From the NCBI RefSeq assembly GCF_002454115.1, contig NZ_DKIH01000003.1, forward strand, positions 125,098 through 153,458: a DNA stretch of 28,361 nucleotides, written 5' to 3'. Below are positions 21,759 to 28,361 of this stretch, piece after piece; position 1 is the first letter of the stretch; each line of letters starts with the position of its first letter. This DNA is from Sphingopyxis sp. UBA6723. Its GTDB lineage: Bacteria; Pseudomonadota; Alphaproteobacteria; Sphingomonadales; Sphingomonadaceae. The notes beneath the pieces are model-generated. The model saw only the letters and a program-made list of their open reading frames with translations. It was not told the DNA's origin and ran no database searches. The position numbers and the translations under genes are program-made.

Positions 21759-22889
21759 TCAGCCCAGCAACACCACCGGACTATCCGCCCGCCAGTGCAT
21801 GCTGACCTTGTCGTCCCAGGTGAAATCCTCCTGATCGTGGCGCGACAGATTGGGGCGCGAGACGCGGATGCGCGCACCCGATTCCAGCTCGATCTCGAAC
21901 AGCGTGATGTCGCCGAGATAGCTCATCCCTTTGATCTTGCCGCGCGCGAAGTTGTAACCATCGGGGGCGTCCTGCGCTGCGGCCTTGACCGCTTTGCCTT
22001 CGCCGGGAACGTGGAGATAGATTTTCTCGGGGCGCAGCGCGATCCAGACATCGGCGCCGTGTGGGCCGGTGACCCCGTGGTTCAGGTAAATCTTGCCGAC
22101 CCCCGGACAGTCAACTGCCGCCTTGTCGGGTTCGTCGAGGGTCAGCTTGCCCTCGAAGATATTTACCGACCCGACGAAATCGGCGACAAAGCGGTTGGAG
22201 GGATATTCATAGAGGTCCGACGGCGTCGCGAGCTGCGCGACCTCGCCCTTGTTGATCACCCCGATGCGGCACGCCATCGACAGCGCCTCGTCCTGATCAT
22301 GGGTAACGGTGACAAAGGTGATGCCGACCTTTTCCTGAAGCTCCGACAGCTCGAATTGCATTTGCGCGCGGAGTTTCGCGTCGAGCGCCGAGAGCGGTTC
22401 GTCTAGCAGCAGCACTTTGGGGCGCATCACCAGACTGCGCGCGAGCGCGACGCGCTGGCGCTGCCCGCCCGACATCTGGTCGGGCATGCGCTCGCCAAAA
22501 CCGCCGAGCTTCACGAGATCGAGTGCCTCGGCGACGCGATCCTTAATCTCGCCGCCCTTCACCCCAGCGATCTTCAGACCATAGGCGACATTGTCGGCGA
22601 CGCTCATGTGCGGGAACACCGCATAGCTTTGGAACACCATATTCACCGGGCGCTTGTTCGGCGGAATGCCCGCCATGTCCTGCCCGTCGATCAGGATCCT
22701 GCCTTCGGTTGGCAACTCGAAACCCGCGATCATCCGCAGCAACGTCGTCTTGCCGCAGCCTGAGGGGCCGAGCAGCACGAAAAATTCACCTGCATTGATG
22801 TCGAGGCTGACATTGTCGACCGCGGTGACTTTGCCAAAGCGTTTCGAGACATTCTGGATCTGGATGATCGGCTTGGCGGGATCGGTCAT
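21759..22889 (-). CDS. potG: Polyamine ABC transporter ATP-binding protein
   Basis: The 376-residue ATPase energises polyamine import. It has Walker A GPSGCGKT (41-48), Q-loop Q87 (MVFQSYAVFPHM), signature MSGGQRQRVALARSL (139-153), Walker B VLLLDEPLSALD (159-170) and switch H197 (TVTHDQDEA). A C-terminal TOBE-like region follows (about 290-370; IALRPEKIYLHV, SYLGDITLFEIEL). VTHDQDEALSMA and the length fit the PotA/PotG branch. Its ATG lies two bases after the upstream permease stop, so it is the last gene of a tightly packed operon. The order binding protein, permease, permease, ATPase differs from E. coli potFGHI. Confidence 0.95.
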   Translation of the reverse strand: MTDPAKPIIQIQNVSKRFGKVTAVDNVSLDINAGEFFVLLGPSGCGKTTLLRMIAGFELPTEGRILIDGQDMAGIPPNKRPVNMVFQSYAVFPHMSVADNVAYGLKIAGVKGGEIKDRVAEALDLVKLGGFGERMPDQMSGGQRQRVALARSLVMRPKVLLLDEPLSALDAKLRAQMQFELSELQEKVGITFVTVTHDQDEALSMACRIGVINKGEVAQLATPSDLYEYPSNRFVADFVGSVNIFEGKLTLDEPDKAAVDCPGVGKIYLNHGVTGPHGADVWIALRPEKIYLHVPGEGKAVKAAAQDAPDGYNFARGKIKGMSYLGDITLFEIELESGARIRVSRPNLSRHDQEDFTWDDKVSMHWRADSPVVLLG

Positions 22890-22891
22890 GG

Positions 22892-23734
22892 TCAGTGGGT
22901 TTCCGCAATGGCTTTCACGCCCTGGGCCTTGAGCGCGATAAAGGTCAGGACGACGGTCAGGATGATCAGCAGAGTCGACGCCGCATTGACCTCGGGCGTC
23001 ACCGAGAAGCGGACCATCGAATAGACCTTCACCGGAAAGGTGATCGTGTCCGGGCCGCTGGTGAAATAGGTGATGACGAAATCGTCGAGGCTGAGCGTGA
23101 AGGCGAGGAGGGCGCCCGCGACGAGGGCGGGCTTGATATGCGGGATCAGCACGTCGCGGAATACTTGCGCCTCGCTGGCGCCCAGATCCTTGGCGGCTTC
23201 CTCCTGTTCACGGTTGAAACTCGCCAGCCGCGAGCGGACGACCATGGTGACGAAGGGGAAGCAGAAGGTGATGTGCGCGACGGTGATTGCGCCGAGATTG
23301 AACGGCCAGACAAGATCGGTCGGCCACCCCACCGCGGCGAAGAACATCAGGAAGGCGACGCCGAGGCAGATTTCGGGAACGATGATCGGCAGCGAGATCG
23401 TGCCATCGATTGCGCCCTTCCACGGGAAACGAAAGCGCCACAGCATCACCGCCGCGAGGGTGCCGAGCACGAGGCTGGCCAGCGTTGCGAGCGCGGCAAT
23501 GGTCAGCGAATTGATGAGCGCCTCGACCAGCTGGTCGTTACCCAGCGCCTTCTCGTAGTATTTGGTGGTGAAGCCGCGCCACACGACGTTCCGCTTGCTG
23601 TCGTTGAAGCTGAATATCATCAGCACCACCAGCGGCGCGTAGAGAAAGACCATCACTGCGCCGACCCACAGCCGCATCCACAGCGTGCGGCTATATTCGA
23701 GCGGGGCGATCGGTGCGCGCGCGAAAAAGGCCAT
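22892..23734 (-). CDS. potI: Polyamine ABC transporter permease (PotI/PotC-like)
   Basis: The 280-residue protein has six predicted helices, beginning WVGAVMVFLYAPLVVLMIFSF and ending ASTLLIILTVVLTFIALKAQ. The cytoplasmic EAA loop reads EEAAKDLGASEAQVFRDVLI and contacts the ATPase. FNDSKRNVVWRGFTTKYYEK and YFTSGPDTITFPVKVYSMVR are typical of the PotC/PotI subfamily. Its start overlaps the previous permease stop by one base (TGATG). Confidence 0.94.
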   Translation of the reverse strand: MAFFARAPIAPLEYSRTLWMRLWVGAVMVFLYAPLVVLMIFSFNDSKRNVVWRGFTTKYYEKALGNDQLVEALINSLTIAALATLASLVLGTLAAVMLWRFRFPWKGAIDGTISLPIIVPEICLGVAFLMFFAAVGWPTDLVWPFNLGAITVAHITFCFPFVTMVVRSRLASFNREQEEAAKDLGASEAQVFRDVLIPHIKPALVAGALLAFTLSLDDFVITYFTSGPDTITFPVKVYSMVRFSVTPEVNAASTLLIILTVVLTFIALKAQGVKAIAETH

Positions 23735-24639
23735 CAGCGGACCTCCGGCACTTTTTTGCGCATCGACTGGATCGCGATCAGGATGAACATTGCATAGATC
23801 AGCAGGAACGACAGCGCCGCGCCGAACGGCCAGTCATTCGCTTTCTTGAACTGGCGTTCGATGACATTGGCGATCATCTGGCTGTCGGTGCCGCCCATCA
23901 GATCGGGGGTCAGATAGGCGCCGAGCGCGGGGATCAGCGTGATCATCACCCCGGCGATGATGCCGGGCGCCGCCAGCGGCACGACGATGCGCATGATGGT
24001 GCGGAAATGCCCGGCGCCAAGGTCGAGGCTCGCCTCGATCAGGCTGCGGTCGAGCCGGTCGAGCGCGGCGTAGAGTGGCAGTACCATGAAGGGCAGGTGG
24101 ACATAGACGAGCCCGAAGACGACCGCGAAATTGTTGAAGAGCAGCTGCACCGGCTCCCACGTCGGCAGCGGTTGCAGCCCGACGAGCGTCTTGATCCAGC
24201 TCGTCCCCTCCCACAGCGCGCCCATTCCCTTGTTGGCGAAACCCTGCGTGCCGAGCAGCATCATCAGCGCATAGGTGCGGATCAGGAGGTTGGTCCAGAA
24301 GGGCAGCATGATGCCAAGCAGCAGCCACGGCCGCCACTTCTCGCTAGCAAAGGTGATTGCCATCGCGACGGGGAATCCGATGATCAGGCAGATCAGGGTG
24401 ACGAGCGCGGCGACCGCAAAGCTTTTGCCGAAAATGGTCAGATAGAGCCATTCGGTGGCGCGCTTGTAATTGTCGAGCGTGCCTGAGAATTCAATCTCGG
24501 TCAGGCCGCGATTCTCACCGAAGCTGTAGAGCCAGACGATGGCCATAGGGACGAGGAAGAAGACGATGACCCAGAACAGGGTCGGCAGCGAAACCGCCGC
24601 GAAAGTCCTTTTGCTCGTCTTCCAATCCTGTTCGGCCAC
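23734..24639 (-). CDS. potH: Polyamine ABC transporter permease (PotH/PotB-like)
   Basis: The 301-residue protein has an N-terminal helix (LPTLFWVIVFFLVPMAIVWL) followed by five more. It has the PotB/PotH pattern MLPFWTNLLIRTYALMMLLG and the EAA loop EASLDLGAGHFRTIMRIVVP. It would form a heterodimeric channel with the next permease. It is separated from the binding-protein gene by 159 bases containing a family B palindrome, whereas the genes downstream overlap or abut. Confidence 0.94.
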   Translation of the reverse strand: MAEQDWKTSKRTFAAVSLPTLFWVIVFFLVPMAIVWLYSFGENRGLTEIEFSGTLDNYKRATEWLYLTIFGKSFAVAALVTLICLIIGFPVAMAITFASEKWRPWLLLGIMLPFWTNLLIRTYALMMLLGTQGFANKGMGALWEGTSWIKTLVGLQPLPTWEPVQLLFNNFAVVFGLVYVHLPFMVLPLYAALDRLDRSLIEASLDLGAGHFRTIMRIVVPLAAPGIIAGVMITLIPALGAYLTPDLMGGTDSQMIANVIERQFKKANDWPFGAALSFLLIYAMFILIAIQSMRKKVPEVR

Positions 24640-24688
24640 CCCCCGATTGCCTCCCTAAATTTTTGAGCTTGGTTCGATGTGGCTAGCT

Positions 24689-24778
24689 GCGTGCTCCCGC
24701 GAAGGCGGGAGCCGATCTCCTGTTGGCGCGATTTCGAACCGACCGGTGATGGATCCCCGCCTTCGCGGGGAAACACGC
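24689..24778. repeat. Family B palindromic repeat between potF and potH
   Basis: The left arm GCTCCCGCGAAGGCGGGAGC lies at about 24692-24712 and the right arm CCCCGCCTTCGCGGGG at 24755-24770, within extended arms 24689-24713 and 24751-24778. They are imperfect reverse complements with a loop of about 37 bases. The position, between a binding-protein gene and its membrane partners, matches that of REP elements known to lower downstream expression. Confidence 0.88.
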
Positions 24779-24798
24779 ATTTTGGCTGAGCCTGGCAT

Positions 24799-25905
24799 TT
24801 AAGCCGCGCGCACCCGCGTAAAGGCTTCTTCGAACAATGGCTGCAAGGTCGGGTTGAACTTGGCATATTCGCATTTCGCCAGCACATCGGCGGGCGGATA
24901 GATGACCGGGTTGTTTTTGTAACTGTCGGGCATCAGCGCCTTGGCTGCGGCGTTGGGGGTCGGATAGAGGATTGTTTCGGTGATCTTCTTGCCGACTTCG
25001 CCGTCGAGCAGATAGTTGATGAAGGCGTGGGCGTTCTTGGGATGCGGCGCGCCTTTCGGGATGCAGAGGTTATCCGAATTGAGCTGGCTGCCCTCCTTTG
25101 GAATGATGAAGTCGATATCGTCATCCTCGGTCATCGCCTGCGCGATATCGCCATTATATTCGAGCACCAGATCAACATCGCCCTTGAGCAGCAAGTCCTG
25201 GCCGTCATCGACGTGGAAATTTTTCACATTCGGCTTTTGCTTGATCATCAGCGCCTCGATCGTCGCGATGTCGGCGGGGGTCAGTGCGTTGACCGACTTG
25301 CCGAGATATTTGCCATAGAGGCGGAACATGTCGCCGGCTTCCGACAGCAGCGCGATGCGCCCGGCATATTCGGGGCTGTCGAACAGGACTTTCCAGCTGT
25401 CGGGTTTCGCCTTCACCTTCGACTTGCGATAGCCGATGCCAAGCGCGAGCCAGGTGTAGGGCATCGAGACTTTGCGGCCCTGATCATAATCGACGTCGAT
25501 GAAGGTCGGGTCGATATTCTTCATGTTGGGGATCGCGGCATGGTCGAGCGCCTGCAACATACCCGCCTGCGCCATGCGTTCGACAAAGTCGTTCGAGGGG
25601 ACAATCACGTCGTAACCGGGGTTGCCGGCCTTGAACTTGGCAAACAGCACGTCGTTGCTGTCGAACAGGTCCATCTTCACTTCGACGCCGCTGGCTTCCT
25701 TAAAATCATCGAGCGTCGTCTCGCCGATATAGGTGTCCCAGTTGTAGAAGTTGAGCTTGCCCTCTTCGCCATTGGCGAGCTTTTTGCCTTCGCCCTTGCT
25801 GCATGCGGCAAGACCGCCAAAGCTGATCCCGATCGCCGCGACCCCCATCGCCTGCAGGAGCGAGCGACGCCCGCGGGTTTGCTTGATCAGTTCGTTCAGA
25901 TCCAT
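24799..25905 (-). CDS. potF: Polyamine ABC transporter substrate-binding protein
   Basis: The 368-residue protein captures putrescine or spermidine in the periplasm. Marks are LNFYNWDTYIGETTLDDFKE, YDVIVPSNDFVERMAQAGML, PYTWLALGIGYRKSKV and DVDLVLEYNGDIAQAM, as in PotD/PotF. The N-terminus carries RGRRSLLQAMG (Arg 13-14) and a lipobox LAACS (Cys 35). It may therefore be a Tat-exported lipoprotein rather than the usual soluble Sec substrate. The start at 25905 is set by GGAGG seven bases upstream; the nine extra codons from 25932 would cover that site. A 17-base palindrome lies about 80 bases upstream, at the stop of the puuA-like gene. Confidence 0.94.
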   Translation of the reverse strand: MDLNELIKQTRGRRSLLQAMGVAAIGISFGGLAACSKGEGKKLANGEEGKLNFYNWDTYIGETTLDDFKEASGVEVKMDLFDSNDVLFAKFKAGNPGYDVIVPSNDFVERMAQAGMLQALDHAAIPNMKNIDPTFIDVDYDQGRKVSMPYTWLALGIGYRKSKVKAKPDSWKVLFDSPEYAGRIALLSEAGDMFRLYGKYLGKSVNALTPADIATIEALMIKQKPNVKNFHVDDGQDLLLKGDVDLVLEYNGDIAQAMTEDDDIDFIIPKEGSQLNSDNLCIPKGAPHPKNAHAFINYLLDGEVGKKITETILYPTPNAAAKALMPDSYKNNPVIYPPADVLAKCEYAKFNPTLQPLFEEAFTRVRAA

Positions 25906-25982
25906 GTGCAGCCTCCCTGTTTGTGACGTCAAGCTGACTCAATAAAGTCCGCTTGGAAAGAGGTTATTTTGCACCGCAGCAG

Positions 25983-25999
25983 GAATCTTTGAAAGATTC
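25983..25999. promoter_or_regulatory. Perfect 17-base palindrome upstream of potF
   Basis: GAATCTTT-G-AAAGATTC is a perfect 8-1-8 inverted repeat touching the puuA stop codon, 78 bases before the potF start. The short symmetrical form without a T-run suits an operator better than a terminator, though a 3' stabilising hairpin cannot be excluded. Confidence 0.45.
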
Positions 26000-27389
26000 A
26001 TGCGTTGCGGAGGTACCAGTCGTAATCAAGCGTCGGTACGACGCCGAAATAACGGTCCTGTTCGACACGTTTGACGATGCTGAACATGTCGACAAAGCGT
26101 GACCCGAGATAGTCGCGCATCAGGGCCGAGCCATGGAAACGATCGACCGCCGCGAACCAGTTCGACGGCGGCTTGTCGTCGCCCGAATTGTCGCGGTCAT
26201 AGCCGTTGCCGACCACTGCGGCGCCGGGATCGGTCTTGTTCGTCATTCCGTAGTGCATCCCGGCGAGGACGGCGGCCACCGCCAGGTAGGGATTGGCGTC
26301 GGCGCCGCAGGCGCGATGTTCGACGTGGCGGCTGGGCGGCGGACCGGCGGGGATGCGGAACGACACCGTGCGGTTGTTGACGCCCCAGGTTGGCGCGACG
26401 GGGGCATAGCTGTTGGCCTTGAAGCGGCGATAGCTGTTTGCATGCGGGGCAAAGAGCGCAAAGGCATCGCCGACGGTGGCGATCATGCCGCCGATCGCGT
26501 GGCGGAGCGCGGGGGTGCCCTCGGGATCGTCGCTGGCGAAGATGTTGGTGCCCGCGTCGTCGTTGACCGAGACATGGATGTGCATGCCGCTACCGGCCTG
26601 CTCGGCGAAGGGCTTGGCCATGAAGGTGGCCTCCAGACCCTGTTGCTGCGCGATCGCCTTGACGAGCCGCTTATACATGATCGCGTCGTCGCAGGCGCGC
26701 AGCGCGTCGGGTTTATGGCGCAGCGTTAGCTCGAATTGGCCCGGCGCAAATTCAGAAATGGCGCTTTCGAGCGGAATGTCCTGCGCGTCGGTCGCGGCGT
26801 AGAGCGCGTCGAAGAAGGGCCGGAAATCGTCGAGCTCGCGCAGGCCGTACACCTCGACATTGCGCGGCGTGTCGCGGCTATAGCCGGGGCGGGCAGGGCG
26901 CACCGTGCCGTCGCGGGCGCGGCGCGGATCGACGAGGTAGAATTCGAGCTCGACCGCGAGAACCGGGGTGAGGCCGTCGGCGGTAAAGCGGTCGATCACG
27001 CGGCCGAGAACATGGCGGGGATCGAGGTCGTGCGGGGTGCCGTCGAGCTCGTAGAAATCGACGAGGAATTGCGCGGCATGGTCGCCGCCCCATGGGGTGC
27101 GGACGAGGGTGCCGGGGATCGGCTTCATCGAGCGGTCGGCGTCGCCATCCTCCCACACCAGCCCGGTTTCGACGGTGTCCTGCCCGGTGATATCGACGAC
27201 GGTGATCGATCCGGGGAACATGCGTCCGCTTTCGTAAACCGCCATCACCTCATGCTGGCGCAGCCGCTTGCCGCGCGGGACACCGCCCATGTCGGTGTAG
27301 ATCATCTCGATCGAATCGACGTCGGGATGGGCCTTGAAAAAAGCCTCGGCCTCCGAACGCGGCGCCACAACGCCCGATGATTTCGACAT
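25998..27389 (-). CDS. puuA: Glutamine synthetase family protein, gamma-glutamylputrescine synthetase-like (PuuA)
   Basis: The 463-residue protein is a GS-fold ligase; in PuuA it joins glutamate to putrescine using ATP. Family marks are VDSIEMIYTDMGGVPRGKRL (N-domain), VLAVELEFYLVD (metal Glu), LESAISEFAPGQFELTLRH, AKPFAEQAGSGMHIHVSV, FKANSYAPVAPTWGVNNRTV, SFRIPAG and VEHRACGADANPYLAVAAVL. The length is close to E. coli PuuA (472). GAGGGG lies just before the ATG at 27389. It starts seven bases after the class-III aminotransferase stop, so the two are co-transcribed, and the Pot transporter follows. Another amine, such as ethanolamine, remains possible because GS-like ligases vary in acceptor. 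Confidence 0.9.
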   Translation of the reverse strand: MSKSSGVVAPRSEAEAFFKAHPDVDSIEMIYTDMGGVPRGKRLRQHEVMAVYESGRMFPGSITVVDITGQDTVETGLVWEDGDADRSMKPIPGTLVRTPWGGDHAAQFLVDFYELDGTPHDLDPRHVLGRVIDRFTADGLTPVLAVELEFYLVDPRRARDGTVRPARPGYSRDTPRNVEVYGLRELDDFRPFFDALYAATDAQDIPLESAISEFAPGQFELTLRHKPDALRACDDAIMYKRLVKAIAQQQGLEATFMAKPFAEQAGSGMHIHVSVNDDAGTNIFASDDPEGTPALRHAIGGMIATVGDAFALFAPHANSYRRFKANSYAPVAPTWGVNNRTVSFRIPAGPPPSRHVEHRACGADANPYLAVAAVLAGMHYGMTNKTDPGAAVVGNGYDRDNSGDDKPPSNWFAAVDRFHGSALMRDYLGSRFVDMFSIVKRVEQDRYFGVVPTLDYDWYLRNA

Positions 27390-27396
27390 CGCCCCT

Positions 27397-28361
27397 CTAC
27401 TCCTTCAATGCTTTGGTGCAGTCGGCGAAGCCGTCCACCAACCGGTCGATCTGGTCGTCGCCGGTAACCGGGCTCACCAACATCATATTGTGGAACGGCG
27501 CCAGCAAAATTCCGCGATTGGCGAGGAACAGGTGGATCGCCGCTTCAAGGTCGGGCTGCATCGCTGCCTTTGCCTCGCCGCCATTGCGCGGGGGAGCAGG
27601 GCAGGTGAGGAATTCGACGCGGGCGCCGACCTGGGTGACGTGCCAGTCGAGATCGGCGGCGGCGATTTCCTGCTCCAGCCCCGCAACCAGGCGCGCGGCG
27701 CCGCGCAGCATATGGTCATAGGCGGCGGGGGTGATGACGTCGCTTAGCATCGTGTCCATGGCAGCGATTGCGAGCGCGTTGGCGGAGAGCGTGGTGCCGA
27801 TGCCGCTGTGACCCGCTGGGCGCGACTGGTTGAGCGCCGCCATCCGTGCCGCGACGTCGGCGGTGAAGCCATAGACCGCGCACGGAACGCCGCCGCCCAT
27901 CGATTTGCCGACGACCATCAGATCGGGCTTCGGGCCATGGGTGACCCCATGGCCGCCGTAGCCCGACGAGATCGTGTGCGTTTCGTCGAACACAAGCAGG
28001 GTGCCGGTCTCATCGCATAGTCGGCGGAGCGTCCCGAGAAATCCCGGCGCGTCGCGGACCATGCCGACATTGGTCATCACCGGCTCGGCGAGGACGCAGG
28101 CAATGTCGTCACCGCGCAGCGCGTCGGCGAGGGCGCTTTCGTCGTTGAATTCGATCACGGTGGTCGCGTCGCGCAGATCATGGACCTGACCGACCAAGCT
28201 GGCGCGCATGACGGGCTGGCCGTGCTTCAGATCGACGAAGGCGTCATCGACCGCGCCATGATAGGCACCGTTGAAGGTCAGAATTTTGGCGCGGCCACTG
28301 ATCCCGCGGCACCAGCGGATGACGGCGCGATTGGCTTCGCTGGCGGTTGTAGTGACCTGCC
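27397..28361 (-). CDS. Class III aminotransferase, glutamate-1-semialdehyde-like (N-terminus outside window)
   Basis: The frame continues past the window edge; 320 residues are visible. It begins QVTTTASEANRAVIRWCRGI, then AKILTFNGAYHGAVDDAFVD, CVLAEPVMTNVGMV, LLVFDETHTISSGYGG (PLP-ring Asp) and LMVVGKSMGGGVPCAVYGF, where the PLP lysine codon is at 27904-27906. HSGIGTTLSANALAIAAM is the usual later motif. It is closer to the glutamate-1-semialdehyde/beta-amino-acid branch than to the SpuC-like enzyme nearby. Seven bases separate it from the PuuA-like gene, so it probably acts in the same amine pathway and not in haem synthesis. Its amino donor is unknown. Confidence 0.88.
   Translation of the reverse strand, partial: QVTTTASEANRAVIRWCRGISGRAKILTFNGAYHGAVDDAFVDLKHGQPVMRASLVGQVHDLRDATTVIEFNDESALADALRGDDIACVLAEPVMTNVGMVRDAPGFLGTLRRLCDETGTLLVFDETHTISSGYGGHGVTHGPKPDLMVVGKSMGGGVPCAVYGFTADVAARMAALNQSRPAGHSGIGTTLSANALAIAAMDTMLSDVITPAAYDHMLRGAARLVAGLEQEIAAADLDWHVTQVGARVEFLTCPAPPRNGGEAKAAMQPDLEAAIHLFLANRGILLAPFHNMMLVSPVTGDDQIDRLVDGFADCTKALKE

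Noticed and set aside
27397..28361. hemL (glutamate-1-semialdehyde aminomutase)
   Set aside because: It resembles this branch, but linkage to a PuuA-like ligase and Pot transporter, and DETHTISSGYGG in place of the usual HemL Asp motif (DEVMTGFR), point to amine catabolism.

Overview
The window is GC-rich (mostly 60-68% by eye), densely coded chromosomal DNA. It looks like an alphaproteobacterium of the Sphingomonadaceae (Sphingopyxis/Sphingomonas type). The reasons are the protein sequences, the two-subunit glycyl-tRNA synthetase, the carotenoid oxygenase next to a TetR regulator, and several short palindromic repeat families of the kind common in sphingomonads. The assignment rests on recognition, not on a database search. 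No phage, insertion sequence, CRISPR array or plasmid gene was seen.

Layout. 1-400: 3' end of rplL and its terminator. 419-1501 (-): a secreted or membrane-anchored Pro/Ala/Thr-rich protein of unknown function. 1788-3661 (+): a two-gene unit of an ATP-grasp ligase and a MobA-like nucleotidyltransferase. Its 3' end overlaps the 3' end of a convergent carotenoid oxygenase gene (3590-5032, -), which diverges from a TetR-family regulator (5119-5730, +). 5848-7635 (+): a MASE1-PAS-GGDEF diguanylate cyclase. 7794-9631 (-): a tandem pair of TraB/GumN-family proteins. 9699-10521 (-): a small XRE-type regulator translationally coupled to a membrane protein. 10734-14061 (+): glyQ and glyS. 14264-16924 (+): pyruvate, phosphate dikinase. 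16964-18068 (+): a DUF1214 and DUF1254 pair. 18113-18189: tRNA-Arg(ACG).

18282-28361 is mainly a polyamine (putrescine) uptake and catabolism region. A PuuD-like hydrolase and a SpuC-like aminotransferase lie on the + strand. After a DUF808 (YedI-like) gene, a minus-strand set reads class-III aminotransferase (cut by the window end), PuuA-like glutamine synthetase, PotF-like binding protein, two permeases and the ATPase. Together these would import a polyamine, glutamylate or transaminate it, and release glutamate.

Three palindromic repeat families punctuate the window. Family A (about 82 bp, four copies) sits between co-directional genes. Family B has two full and two half copies. Family C (one copy) sits at a convergent junction. 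The most striking observation is that one full family B element, a perfect 31-bp inverted repeat 93 bp long, lies in frame inside glyS and is translated. Just upstream, about 400 bp of glyS has much lower GC and different codon use, which suggests the gene is a recombinant mosaic. I found no clearly novel multi-gene system. The best candidates for undescribed biology are the in-frame palindrome in glyS, the ATP-grasp/nucleotidyltransferase pair, and the hybrid polyamine pathway.
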